From contig JAPEVF010000066.1 of NCBI GenBank assembly GCA_029747585.1, forward strand, positions 1 to 64,000: DNA of 64,000 bases, read 5' to 3'. Positions 33,213-44,718 of the stretch are shown piece by piece. This DNA comes from Pleurotus djamor. Lineage: Eukaryota > Basidiomycota > Agaricomycetes > Agaricales > Pleurotaceae. Each line of letters starts with the position of its first letter. The first letter of the stretch is position 1. The notes beneath the pieces are model-generated. The model was not told where the DNA came from and ran no database searches. It saw only the letters and a program-made list of their open reading frames with translations. Position numbers and translations under genes: made by a program.

Positions 33213-34813
33213 ATGGTCAACGTCACTGGAAGTAACGGTCAAGACCCCGGAAATGGTATGACACTACTTGCTGCTCACGCTGCACACTCTGAACACCCTT
33301 TCTTTCAGTTCCTCCTGATGACATTCTTCGTGATACACTCCATGGCTATGCCAGAGAGAACTTGACACTGGAGATTCGTCTTGAGCGTCTTATCTCTGAC
33401 CTTGGTTATTATATTAAGTGAGTACTCTTCCAAGCTGCTCATCCTTTCTCGATACTGATGTACATGATTTTATTAGGCGAACCAAGCTTAGTCAACTCAA
33501 CAAGAAATTCGGTGTTCCTAGTGTTCGGAAGCCCCCCAACCGACCCATGGCAACGACCCTGATTCTTGCCAAAATGGCCGAGGATCCCCAGCAACTCAAC
33601 GGACCCAACGCAGTGAAGACGTTCCTATCCCTCGACGGTGTTGCCATCCCTCGGTGAGTTCAGGCTGACGAAATATGTGCTTCATCAGTGTTCCTCATAT
33701 GCTGATTAATAGGAGCACGGTGCGCGAAGTCATGCATGACAACGCTCCCGAGGGTGCCGCGCTTCGCCAACCTGGCGGTCGTAACAAGATTCAGCGCAAA
33801 AACCTTGTTTCGTATGGTGTCTTCCAAGAAGTGAATATGGATGGCCACGAGAAGCTCGGGCGCGCTGCCCTTCGCATGGGGCCAGTCGGAATTGACATCT
33901 ATGGATGCAGGGACAAATGCACCGGCCTTATTGCGCGATTGGTTGTAGTTCCGAATGCCAGGAAAGCGACCACGATTGGTCACTTTTACTTGGACTTCAT
34001 AGAAGAGTACGGTGGTATGTATCTGATGCAACCTAGTCTTGTCTCTCTCCGTCCTAACCCTTTCATCTATAGCCATTCCCCTTCAGGTCACCGTGGATAA
34101 AGGCTCTGAGACCGGCGAAATGTACGCCTTACATACATCACTCAGGTAAGCCAGCTCTGCACGCCTCCACTTCCCAAGATACTCATCTTCGGTCATCTCA
34201 GAGAGCAACTTACGCCCGAACTCGACCTCGACCAGTGGCCCGCCTTCGTTGCCCTCAAGAGCGTTAATAACGTGGTTATTGAAGGCTGCTGGCATTGGCT
34301 TCGCAAGTCCGTTGGTCATTCCATAGAGGATGTCCTTGCTGAAGGTCGTCATAATGGCTTGTTCAACGCCGGAAACGACATCCATGTGTACGTCTGCTAT
34401 TTGATAACCTTTCCCCCATACTCATGGTATCGACGTATTCTAGTAACCTTTTCAATTGGCTGTGGCCTCAAATTGTTCAGGTTCACCTCAACGACTACCG
34501 CAACTACTGGAACTCTCATCGAGTCCGCAAGCAGGACAAGAAGCTGATGCCGTCCGGGGGCACACCTCTCGATATGTATTCACGGCCCAGCGCATATGGT
34601 ATTGAGCGCCTGAGCCGACCAGTATTGAGCACCGTCATTCACACCCTCCGTCAAACCATCGAGGTGTCTCGTGATGAGGCATTTCGTTGGGTTGATGATG
34701 ATTTCGCGCAGCTTGCTGAACATGTCTTTGCTCAGATTGGATCGCCTACTCTTCGTGCCCAAAATGGTTGGGAGATCTTCGGTAGAATGACAGCGTATAT
34801 AGATGAGATGTAA
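33213..34813 (+). CDS. Integrase-core (DDE) transposase-like protein, intact
   Basis: About 400 aa over seven exons, all junctions in frame. The N-terminal part (HGYARENLTLEIRLERL, then LSQLNKKFGVPSVRK) looks like a DNA-binding helical region. The catalytic core carries IDIYGCRDKCTG, an Asp in VTVDKGSETGEMYA and a Glu in VVIEGCWHWLRKS, matching the retroviral-integrase-like core seen in many agaricomycete hypothetical proteins. LFNWLWPQIVQVHLNDY and PSGGTPLDMY follow. The frame is complete and the candidate catalytic residues remain. No terminal repeats or target-site duplications were spotted in the flanks, so it could be a recently active element or a domesticated gene. Confidence 0.82.
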
Positions 34814-35735
34814 ATTTTGATAGCTTATTCAATGTTCAGAGATGATTCAATGAAGTTTTCCAAGTCCATCTAGATGCGGAAACCTGTCTTCCTTATTTCT
34901 ATTTTTCTCCTTCACACTTCCATCTTTGAGCTTACCACATCCTTTCATATACGCTGTCACGTACGTTACTATAAGTCCAAAGATCCCAAAGTAACTATTC
35001 TCAGCGCTCTCACAATCCTTTCGGTGGGTAAGCTCCTAGCCCCTGGCTGCCTCGATGACGCGTCCATCATAGAAACACAATTGGAGTAGCTCCTAATATA
35101 GCTTGGTATACATAATCTGATGAATTTACAGATGATTGAGCCTTTATTCAAGGCAAACATACAACGTTACGGTACTGTTATAATTCGCCCCAATCTCAAA
35201 GCTCCTATCGCGGGGTTCGAAGTTCAGATAATGGACGCCCTAGGTGCCTAGGCGCCTACGCAGATGACTCACACCGACGGTGTCTCAATGGCGTGTCCTG
35301 GCAACAGTCTAGGTCTCCCGCTCTGAACAATGAATGACTCTATGCTAGCCACCCCCCACTCTTTGTTCCGATGCGATAAACCTGACCACCTTCGTTGCGC
35401 CGTGGCGACCTCAATATGTGGCTCATCACCTGAGTCTTTCGCATTGTTGTCACATTGTCCGGGGTTCATCTGTCGTCACAGCTACTCTTGAATCTCGAAG
35501 CTTGAGCACCCATGTCAGTGGCCAATGCCATGTCTAAGCACGCTGCTACCAACCAGCAGTCTCATTGGCATGGTCAAAGAGAAGTAGCCACAATCGGTGA
35601 CCACCATGTTTCGGGCCACTCAGTTGACAGTATTTATACCAGTGCAGATCTACATTTACACCGCTGTTATCCACACTTCAACTTCATCTGTACTCGCTAT
35701 CTTCCCCTCTCGATACTTCCACACGTCCACAAACA
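34814..35735. other. Intergenic, 0.9 kb, alpha-kinase promoter
   Basis: No gene recognised. The right end holds GTGACCACCATG (35598-35609) and a TATTTATA box at 35631-35638, about 100 bases before ATG 35736. Confidence 0.5.
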
Positions 35736-38248
35736 ATGGACGTAACTCTCTGCGCTGGTGAACGTGTTGGCTCAGGATGCCGGTCCAAATTTCCATACAA
35801 GGAAGATGCCGGACTGTGTTGCTGGTGCTTAACGCTCAGTGAATACGACCCTCAGTCAGAGGAGTGGAAGCGCATCAAGGTCAGCTGTTGTATTTTGATG
35901 ACCTTCTGTTGAAATGTGACGCTAACATCAAACATATCCTCAGAGTTTACCCCGATGCCTAGAATGTGGTGCTTTCGGAGAGAATATCGAGGATGAATGC
36001 TGTGGATCCTGCCGAAAGAAGAACAAGGGTAAGTAAGAATAGTTCATGCACTCTGTTGGTATTAATCTTGTCGCTTCAGAGCTCAGACATGAAGAGAGCG
36101 CTGAACGCCATAATCCTGTCACTCATGATCGCGCTCAGGTATTTCTCTCTCAGATGAATGCCGGCAAGCAACGTCAAAGTCAGGTTGCTGTTGGCCACTA
36201 CCAGCCGATTCGCAATGTCTCTACCACCCCATCTATTCCACTTACCAACAAGTCACTCCACGCAATGCGCAGTCAAGGACGCTCTGCATCCGCGTCACGG
36301 CAGTTCACCGTTTGCGTCACCCCAATGGTCAACGGTAAAATCAGCACTTTTTTAGGGGGTATCTCGAGTAGTTACTCTTCAAATAGCATGATGGGAGGTG
36401 CGTTACATCTTCCCTTTACACGCTCACCCCTTACTCAATCGAGTTCAGATATCCTTCAGGCGACACTCGATAACTTCAACCTTACCTGGGTCACACGTAT
36501 GCCAGCCAATCTCACTCGGTAAGTGTCAGCCGTTGGCCAGCTTTCCTAACTTCTTACCCTCTTTTAGAGATGATGTTCTTCTTCGATGGCACGGCAACCG
36601 CCGTTTTGAGGAAGGGGAGCATGGCAGTGTTGGCGAACTCTATGACTATCACCGTCAAGCGGTGCATTCTGCCTCGTACCTCGATAAATTGCCACCTCAG
36701 TGGAAGACTATCCGGTCAGGAAGCAGCGGCATTCCCCTTTGCTTTGAAGTCCACATTGATACATTCAAAGTGAGTAATTTTGTTGTCTTCAACGCACGGC
36801 CAGTTAAGCTACTTTTTCAGTGGGAAAGCCGCACCGGATGTGTCGTTGACGGTGCATTCGGACCTGAGCCCAAGCGTAAGCGCGGTGCTCATAGTCAGCT
36901 TACATCTGGGAAACCATCCAAACGTGGCCGAGTTATTGAAGGTATGTCATCCGCTGTATTGTGCTTGTTCATGGCATGCGCTCTAACATCTGTTTTGAAG
37001 CTCCTCCTCCACCACCAGCGAGAACTATTCCCATGCCGGTCTCCACTTTTATTGGAAACCAGACTGGTCGACGCACTGGGTTCAATAAGCGCGTGTCCTC
37101 AGTAAATAGGTTGGCTACTGAAGGGTCAACCACGGCCGTGAAACTTCAAATCGCCAAGATTTCGCTCGACGCCAAAACTGGGATTGTTGACATTACATGG
37201 CCCGATGACAGTATCTCCGATGTTGAAGGTGCCGTAATTGCCAACACACCATTCCAACAGGGTCGCACCAAGAAAGCCTACTCAGTGAGTATTGCCTTAC
37301 GCATAATCGAGCTGTGATCTCAACATTCTACAGGTTGCTTTGCGTGACAAGAGCTGGGTTGCGAAGCGTTTCTTCAACATAGGCCATGGTCCCAACGAGG
37401 TCACGATTGATGAAAATAGCACCGAATTGGCGTGCGAGGTGGAGAGGCTCTACCAGATGAGTTGGTTTTTGGAGGCCTTTTATGATCGAGCGGATGAGAC
37501 CGGAGCCGAAGTCAGTCAAGGTGCGTTCACAAGTTATTGGTCTCTGCGAGGGGATTCTGCTCACATCCCTTAGATTTCTCTGTCACCGATTGTCTCCTTG
37601 CTCGCGAAATTATTAGCGCGGCTGGGGAGCCATCCCCGGCGTCAGGCGTTGATTTTGCTCTCGATGGCATTACCAGAGCGGAAGTCACAACACGTGAGAA
37701 GTCGGTCGTATGGATGTTGGAGCCCCGACGATCCTCTGTTGTTGATAAATGGTCTGGAACTAACGTGCATAATGCCCATACCGATAAAAGGGGCATGACT
37801 ATTGACGCGTTCACGCATTTTGCGTATGCATACAGTATGAAATCCCTTGTATTTGTGGATGTACAAAGTGCGTTAAACTCTCAATCCAAACTAATCAATC
37901 TATTGATATTTTACCCCGCCAGGTACATATGGCTCGCTTCCAAACGGGCGTGGAAGTAGTAATATCCTTTTCGACACAATGGCCCACAGCTCTGCACAGT
38001 ACGTTGCAAACTCTCTTGTGTTATGTGAAGTCATCCCGCTTACTCACTCTCTCAGGATATCTGGGGTTGGTGATCAAGGTAAAGATGGTATTGCTCGCTG
38101 GGCCAGACAACATGTCTGTCAGCGAATGTGTCTCAGTCTTCAGCTCCCAACGATGCGCGAGCTTGAGGAGCAATCTTCTGACCATGAAGGTGATGTCGAA
38201 GGGGTCCTTCAAGGGGATGAAGATGAGAGCGCACCAGGGGAAGAGTAA
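35736..38248 (+). CDS. Alpha-type (MHCK/eEF2K-like) protein kinase with N-terminal cysteine module
   Basis: About 650 aa over roughly eleven exons. The N terminus has two cysteine groups: CAGERVGSGC...GLCCWC and CLECGAFG...CCGSC, probably zinc binding. A middle linker holds a basic patch (PKRKRG). The C-terminal alpha-kinase domain shows a candidate ATP-binding lysine in DKSWVAKRFF, then HFAYAYSMKSLVFVDVQ, the NILFDTMAHS stretch and the glycine-rich SGVGDQGKDGIARWA, ending with WARQHVCQRMC. Alpha-kinases phosphorylate Ser/Thr within helices and lack sequence similarity to ordinary kinases. Many such copies exist in mushroom genomes. The tail is acidic. Substrate unknown. Confidence 0.88.
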
Positions 38249-38840
38249 CTTAACCGTGTCCTCACTATTTCTTATGTATTATACTTGACTTGTACTTCTA
38301 CGCAATCGCAACCATGTCTTTACCTTCTCCATTTTTAAGTGAGGTGTTTGTTACGCGGGTATTATCAGACTGGTATGTATCTGCCCGCATCGAGTAGATT
38401 TCATGTCCAAACGCCCAACTTCTACAAAGCTTGGAAGCAAATGGGGTGTTGCCTACGCGGCACACCTATTCCATTCATGGTTACGTGCATGTACCTCCCA
38501 GCTACTGCAAAAACCTGCCCGTGGTCAGCTCATGTATGCGTGGAAAGCACTCATTGATCTCACTAATTTGTCTTTATGGTGGACCAACCGCATGCAAGCT
38601 TCGATAGGTGGTGGCGTGCCCGAGAAGGAAGAGGATGAGTAGCAGGCCAACAACACCAGCTGGCGAGAGAGGCCAGGAGCGAGAGAGCATGTTGGCTGCA
38701 TATTAAACCATTGTCATATCAGTCAGGCGAACGTTCGAGCTCAAAATAGACTCACCACAGGCTAAGCGCTGAGCGCGAGCGCCCGTTGAACGTCGAGCGC
38801 AAGCTATGAAGGAGCGACGGCGAACCAAACAAGACCATAT

Positions 38841-38872
38841 TTTTGTACATTCCCCTATGAGAATGTACAAAA
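38841..38872. repeat. Perfect 12-bp inverted repeat with 8-base loop
   Basis: TTTTGTACATTC at 38841-38852 and its exact reverse complement at 38861-38872. TTGTACATG words recur at about 38875, 39146 and 39236. Confidence 0.85.
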
Positions 38873-38913
38873 AGTTGTACATGTTTGTTGCAAGGTAGTG
38901 ATTTCGAGTAACT

Positions 38914-38929
38914 GGGGGGGGGGGGGGGG
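38914..38929 (+). repeat. Run of 16 G, followed by N at 38938
   Basis: Sixteen Gs are counted, then GTAAAATCC and an N. Such a run is hard to sequence and its length is uncertain. Confidence 0.8.
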
Positions 38930-39786
38930 TAAAATCCNATTTTACGGCGGATAAACAGCGGCTGGGCAGTATCAGAGACGGAATGTGCGCCATTGAACAG
39001 CAGGGTAGAGCATAGCTCCAAGGTCGGAGCCGCGCGTCTATCCCACTGCTTCCCAATGAGCACAAGACCATGGAACGACGACGACGGAGGGGGGGGAGAG
39101 ACAAGCGAAACAAAAGCAAAATCAACAACGGAAGCAAATTGTTTATTTGTACATGCTATGCGGAGCCCGAATCACATGGTATAGGGGGGAAGACTGATGT
39201 GTGAAGGAGTCAGATTGATGGTGTCGAACTAGTTATTTGTACATGGTATGTTACAGGTGCATAGGGTGCGGGAAAATGAAAACTAGATGTAATTAGATGG
39301 TGTCACGAGCTAGGCAACCACACATCGAGAGATACAAAGTAGATGCATCCATGGATATCAAAGCAAATCAATGGCGTTAGCACCCGTACGCGCCTCAAAC
39401 TAAAACGGTAGAAACATGAGTGGGGGCGCATCGCCGGTTGGGGAAAAAGATACAGACCTGGCATATATCAAGAAGAAATCGTAAATTGACTGATTGGGCT
39501 TTCGTACGCTTGACCCCAGAAACGTCAAGGAAGACTGATGAGTTCAGAAGTTGCCGGTGAGTATCATAAAAATGTGCAAGAGTTCCGGACGCGCTGCCGA
39601 GGTGGGGTAACAGATTGTTGTGCCATCGCAGGCTAAGATCCGCTCTACAGAGGGTTGGTCATCTACAAGGAGGCAGAGGAGCAATACGAACATACCCAAT
39701 AAGTTCCATCTCTTTTGTCGCCGGAGCCCAAGCAACATTCCAGAAGGCGGCAAATTCTTTGGTGATATCTGTGATGGATTGACTGG

Positions 39787-40475
39787 TCAGATGGACGGCG
39801 CTTCCATAGGAGGAACAGCGCACCAGATAGGAACGTACGCGCCGGGAAGGGTCGCGAGATATTTCCAAGACGCATACTCTGTTTCCCACCAACGTAAAAT
39901 GATGCGTTGACCAAGATGGTCCGCTCCCTGTCGCATTTGTTTAACAAAGCTAGGCCGATAGGTGCTATTACTTAGCACTCACTTCTTCGGGCTCAAGTTG
40001 AGTGGGTAGGTGGTCGACAACTTCTGGGAAGAATGCATTCGAGCGCTGTACGCGTCAGCTCGGGATAACTTTGCTGTAGTGACAATCTGTTGGAGAACGT
40101 GGGGATCTTGCTGGACTGGATATTGGTGAGAACCTATGCGTATGCATGAGATGCGGTGGCTTACGTTTCAACGAACAATCCTCGCACTTAGATTCATCAG
40201 CAAGGTGTGGACTGACGTTACCACAGTACAGGCAATATGGTAGACGCTGCGGACAAGTGTCAGATACGATACCTGGAAGACTGAGGTACTAGACTCACCG
40301 CTCGCCGGGCCCGCTCCTCAGGATCGTGAGCCGCTGAGTACAGCATCTGACATCGTTGACAAAGGCCTGGGCTAGCCTTGAACTCGTATTCAGTCGCGCA
40401 GCCCTCGCCGATTCGGGTACCTATACACCACTGAGGCGGCGCAGGTGATTTGAGAAGACAGTAGTGAGGAGACAT
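39787..40475 (-). CDS. Small protein with the same eight-cysteine module as the alpha-kinase
   Basis: About 160 aa in four exons, starting at ATG 40475 (an in-frame ATG also exists at 40556). The first exon reads CIGTRIGEGC...GLCQRC and the second CLYCGN...CEDC. The spacing C-x8-C-x12-C-x2-C of the first group is identical to that in the alpha-kinase at 35736. The third exon is short and acidic (LPTQLEPEE). The last carries a compact region (RIILRWWETEYASWKYL, then VPIWCAVPP) and no kinase domain. It is thus a stand-alone copy of the module with a different C terminus. It is divergent from the F-box gene, with start codons only about 10 bases apart if both ATGs are right. Function unknown. 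Confidence 0.65.
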
Positions 40476-40483
40476 GAGAGGAC

Positions 40484-42098
40484 ATGTCGCAGTGGCGACG
40501 AATAAATACAAAGGCGGAGTGGCATTTGCCTTGGTCACAAAAACAAAACGCGTCACGCGTGACTTGTCTCAGAATTCAACCGCGTATCATCCGCCGACCT
40601 TACCCCACCCGCAGCAGCGATAATCGTCGTCCAGGAGAACCCTTCCCTCTCCCGCACCGTCAGGCAGGGAAGCTCCCAGACGAACTTCTGATCAAAATCA
40701 TGTCTATGGCGNTTAGACTATGACATGTTCTTCCGGACGGGTCCCGCGGAAATTCCTACGGGCAAGTCTCTCCTGCGCATTGCTCTGATCTGCAAGTACT
40801 GGTACAACCTCATTGTGTCGACGCCAACTTTCTGGAACGTCCTCGGCAACGAAACCAACCCCGCTTCATTTCGACTCCATCTATCGCACGCAGGCAAGAA
40901 TGCGCCGATTAGGTTCATTCGAACACTCTTCACGCGTCAAGGACTACCCTCTGGATTCGTCAAGCCCATTCTCGCAGAATTCCATCGACTGGAAGAGTTT
41001 AAGACGGCCATTTTCCCCTGTGATATTCCTCTTTTCCTTGCAAAGGTCGCCGACGCAGCTTCCTTGAAGGATTTGGAGTTAGTTGTAGGCCGCGGCGCTC
41101 AGGACCAGCCGAAGTCTCTAGAATGCCCCGATATCTCCACTGGCGGTTCATCTCCTCCCTTTTTACGGACTCTCAGTCTCAGTGGAATCCGTGTCCCTTG
41201 GACGTCCCCACTTCTCTCACCAAACTTAACCAGCCTTTGCCTGGACAGTCAAGTTCGCTTTCAGAGTTACAGGGAACTTCACAACGTTTTCCACGTCCTT
41301 CGAGAGCTCAAAAGCCTAGTCCTCCATGAGTGTCTCCCACCGCCCCGTACCGGAAACACCCTCGGCCTCAGCCTTGATCTCCCCAAACTCCGCTTCCTTA
41401 CCTTGCGCGATGACGTCGAACAGTCCACACGCCTCCTTTGTCACCTCCGAGCAGCTCTGTTTGAGGTCAATATTCTCGGTAACACAGTCATGGCTATGAT
41501 CCCTCCCATGATCAAGGAGTGTATCCGACTGGTCTGTCCTATCCCCAAGCCATCACCTGAACCTTCATCGCACTTTTGTGCCTTTCTGCATCTGGCCTAT
41601 CGCCCTGGAGGCTGGAAGGAACCACTTGAGTATCGCACCATCTTTCACAAGCGAGGGGCCTTACCTGGGACATCCGATCGTCGGGTAGAAGGTCGATTGT
41701 TTGTATCCCATCCTACCGATTCCGATATGGAGGCAATCATCGAGTCCTTCCCACTCGAGGACGCGACGGTATTAGACTTGGACTACAGTCCCACCAATGA
41801 ATACCATTTCTGGTTCAACGTCGTTGCAGAGAAGATGCCGTCTGTGGAGCGGTTGAATTTGGGAGAAACGGCCTACGTCGGATTTATGAAGGCATATGGA
41901 AGGCATCTCGACGATCTTGCCAAAGGACACGCTGCACAGAATATATACTTCACCCGCTTGGTGGCGGTTAGGTGTTACAGAACTATAATGTCACCATTCC
42001 TAGGCCTGGAAGACGATGAAGACGAGGAGTGTACAAGAGCTTCAGAGATTCGCCGAAAGCTTTGGACTCTGGGTCTCCCTGATATCTCCTTCACGTAG
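40484..42098 (+). CDS. F-box protein, frame broken only by an N
   Basis: The F-box starts at LPDELLIKIMSMA and continues as LDYDMFF once the N at 40712 is dropped; with it the frame stops at once. An intronless frame of about 537 codons results if the ATG at 40484 is used; a spliced upstream start is also possible. SLLRIALICKYWYNLIVSTPTFW completes the F-box. A long leucine-rich C-terminal domain follows and ends in GLPDIS. It would recruit targets to SCF ubiquitin ligases through Skp1. It belongs to the same family as the four F-box genes at 47-61 kb. Confidence 0.8.
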
Positions 42099-44718
42099 GC
42101 CTAGGGGTTCTTCGTTTATCCTCTAAATTCCGGTTTGATACATATCGCACGATGATACTCATGGACTGATGACCTTCATGTCGGTTGGAATTCTATACTT
42201 TTATGTCATATTATGTATCTTATGTATATGCTTCATGTTCAATGCCAAAAACTCTATGCCAAAGCTTTTTCGGATCAATCAGGATCCAGCGTATATCCTA
42301 CAGACTTCCATCACCGAACATCACATCGACCGAGTCTGGCTCCTGCACCGGCAAGTGGGGGGCAGTGAACAGTGGGAGTAACAGACCGAATAACATCTTG
42401 GGGAGAGGCCGGGTATTGGCAGTTGGGTGCTTGGGAGGATGGACATAACGCAGTGTGCACAGACCGGCGAATGTCATTGTATACCCCATCTCCAGGAATC
42501 CTGTGTGAGCAACATGAATGATGCGTAAGAGGAGGGAGTGACAGACGAAAGATACAGACTAAGCGAAAAGAGCCCTCGTGGAGATCGTCAAAACGTCCGG
42601 TACGTTCTCTTCCCCGTGTGCCGTCCCTGACTGCTGCGAAGAAAGTGGCAGCAGACGGCGTATTGGTGAATGTACCTAAGAGTAGTTGGGAGGAGAATTG
42701 GCTCGAAGCGCTGGTATCATAGTTGACTGGGCGCGGCGATGTCGAGTTTCTTGAGGTGGGGATACGGGGAGCGCAAGTCGAAAGTCGTCCATGCCGGGGG
42801 CACCGGCGCCAGCCCCAAGAGATAGAGTTCGGCTGGTTGACTTGGGCGGGGTGACGATATCATGGTACTCAAACAGCCTCCTACGCACCCTCGGACAGTG
42901 GCCGACTCCAGTGCGACAACACCCAAGCCGCGAAGTCAGCCAGCCACATATCCGTGGATCATAGAGCTTTGCTCACCACCAAACGGATTCCTGTCGGCTT
43001 GCTGAGCTAGTTAAAGCTCGAACTGCGTCGCGGCGGGAAGCTTAGTTGAAGAGCAAGGACTCGGGCCCCGGGTGTTATCCATGGTTCGTGAATTCATATT
43101 GCCTTCTTTATGAGCGTCGCCACATCGTAATCCCTCTGACTGCCTTCGCAGGTGCAAAGCCTTGGGTGCGCTTGATAAACTAAGTATTCAGCTGAGTGGA
43201 TATCTGATGCGGATGTGCCACAGTTGCCAGACGGCCGAAACAAACATCCAACGATAGAACCGTGAGCAGGAGGGTTCAAACTTTCGCTACAAGGCATAGC
43301 CAATTAGAACAGGAGCAGGAAAGAGGCAAGTTGAACCGTACCTCAAACGATCCGTCGTTCCCCGAGGATACGTTGAAAGCCACCCAATAAATCGACGGAT
43401 ATGCAAGTCTTCAGCTTCATCGAGAATCCCAGCCTCCAACTCAAAACGCTAGCCATCCATGAAAATACGAATACTGCCTTAGAAGGAGGCTAAGCGTAGT
43501 TTTTGCGAGGCCAGGGAGCGAGAGCAGAGATGTCTTCAGGGGATGCTGCATTCCAACATTAGCATGAGAATTCTTGCGATATGACAGAGGGAAATTAAAA
43601 ACCATGGGTGCCAAAAGAGGAGGATAATCGAAAAGATAGAGTAGATGTATTTGTTGGGTCTTGCGTCATAGGAAGAAAATTTTAGGCGCCTACGGCGCTT
43701 CGACTTGAGGTCGTTCTGTTGCTGGCGCTGTGGGCACCTTGTTTCAATCCTTCCTAATTTCCTTTCCTCTGACAAATCCGCGCCAGCGAGCACAGTACCT
43801 GGGGATCTCGTCGATAGAGGGTACTCTTCATCGCTACCGCTTGTATGCCATGCCCACAGCCTACAGGCCACATCTAGCTATTTTTTCGCGAAATATTTCA
43901 ACCCTTCCGTCGTTCCACGACTCCAGTCACCTTTGTCGTCTCACTCCAGTTTCGACATCACTTGGAAGATCCATCAATAGACATGTCTGTGATTTAAGAT
44001 CATTAGAACGCGAGGTACTGGCGAGAGCAACCCGAAAGACAGTCCTTTCAACCGCAGTTGAATCGCATGCACCCAGTGTGATGAGTCCAAAAATTCTGGT
44101 ACACCGGTCGCACGAGCACTGCACTCGTTATCAGCTCCCACGCTTTGCCCACGCTTCTCCCTACTGCTTTGGATCAAGACCTGGGCATCACAGAAAATTG
44201 CACATCGCTTTGCTTTCGCACAGGAATACGATGCTGGTCACCCCCAAGCCATGATTATTCCACGGGAACTCAACTTTTCGTGCTTCTACTTCCTAATACG
44301 TGAGTCCCCTCGCTACAGTCCGGAATGTGTTGTATTCTGATTTGTCAGGGAGTTAGATGGTCACCACACGAGTTTTGATATGTATATTTATACTGGCCTA
44401 TTGACACGAATACAGGCATCTGTTCATGATCTGAGATCACCGCCGGCTATGATACCACATTGTGGTCCAAGGCAAATACCATGAAAAGAGGTAAATGCAA
44501 AGAAGACTAACACTGATGGGTCCATAATCATTCCTTTCACCCTGGTTTCGTGTTCATCACGCAACAGGCTTTCGTACTTCTATTTGTTGCTCAGGTCAAT
44601 GATGTGATGATGGGACATATAGAGTATGTGAGTCAAAGACAGATCCTACTTTGTAGGATATAAGGCTTCTTTCTAGCTGGCAACGAGTCTCAACTTATAC
44701 ATCCTCCCAGCTCTCATT
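42099..44718. other. 2.6 kb with weak coding signal on the minus strand
   Basis: Minus-strand pieces look coding but I could not build a complete gene. One exon (about 43453-43343) starts RFELEAGILDEAEDLH after a CTAG acceptor. It joins in frame at an AG|gtacgg donor to a second exon that stops at about 43094. A separate Ser/Pro-rich frame (42888-42676) ends in RANSPPNYS. A plus-strand frame at 43730-44254 (174 aa) overlaps the region and is not recognised. No domain is seen, so I list no CDS. Confidence 0.35.
44658..44666 (+). promoter_or_regulatory. TATA-like box (GATATAAGG)
   Basis: Lies about 55 bases before ATG 44719. Confidence 0.55.

Larger units (their letters stand above)
38249..39786. 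other. Low-gene stretch with hairpin, poly-G and possible small frame
   Basis: A 79-codon frame at 38403-38642 with an acidic end (VPEKEEDE) could be the last exon of a small gene, but no acceptable intron or start was found. The rest contains a hairpin, a 16-G run and an N at 38938, and no convincing gene. Confidence 0.4.

Noticed and set aside
38314..38642. Small two-exon gene starting MSLPSPFLSEV
   Set aside because: The only intron that keeps the later frame would be about 25 bases, which is too short to be spliced.
43730..44254. 174-aa plus-strand frame
   Set aside because: Unknown, Arg/Ser/His-rich composition typical of chance frames, and it overlaps better minus-strand coding pieces. 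Mentioned only within the 42-44.7 kb entry.
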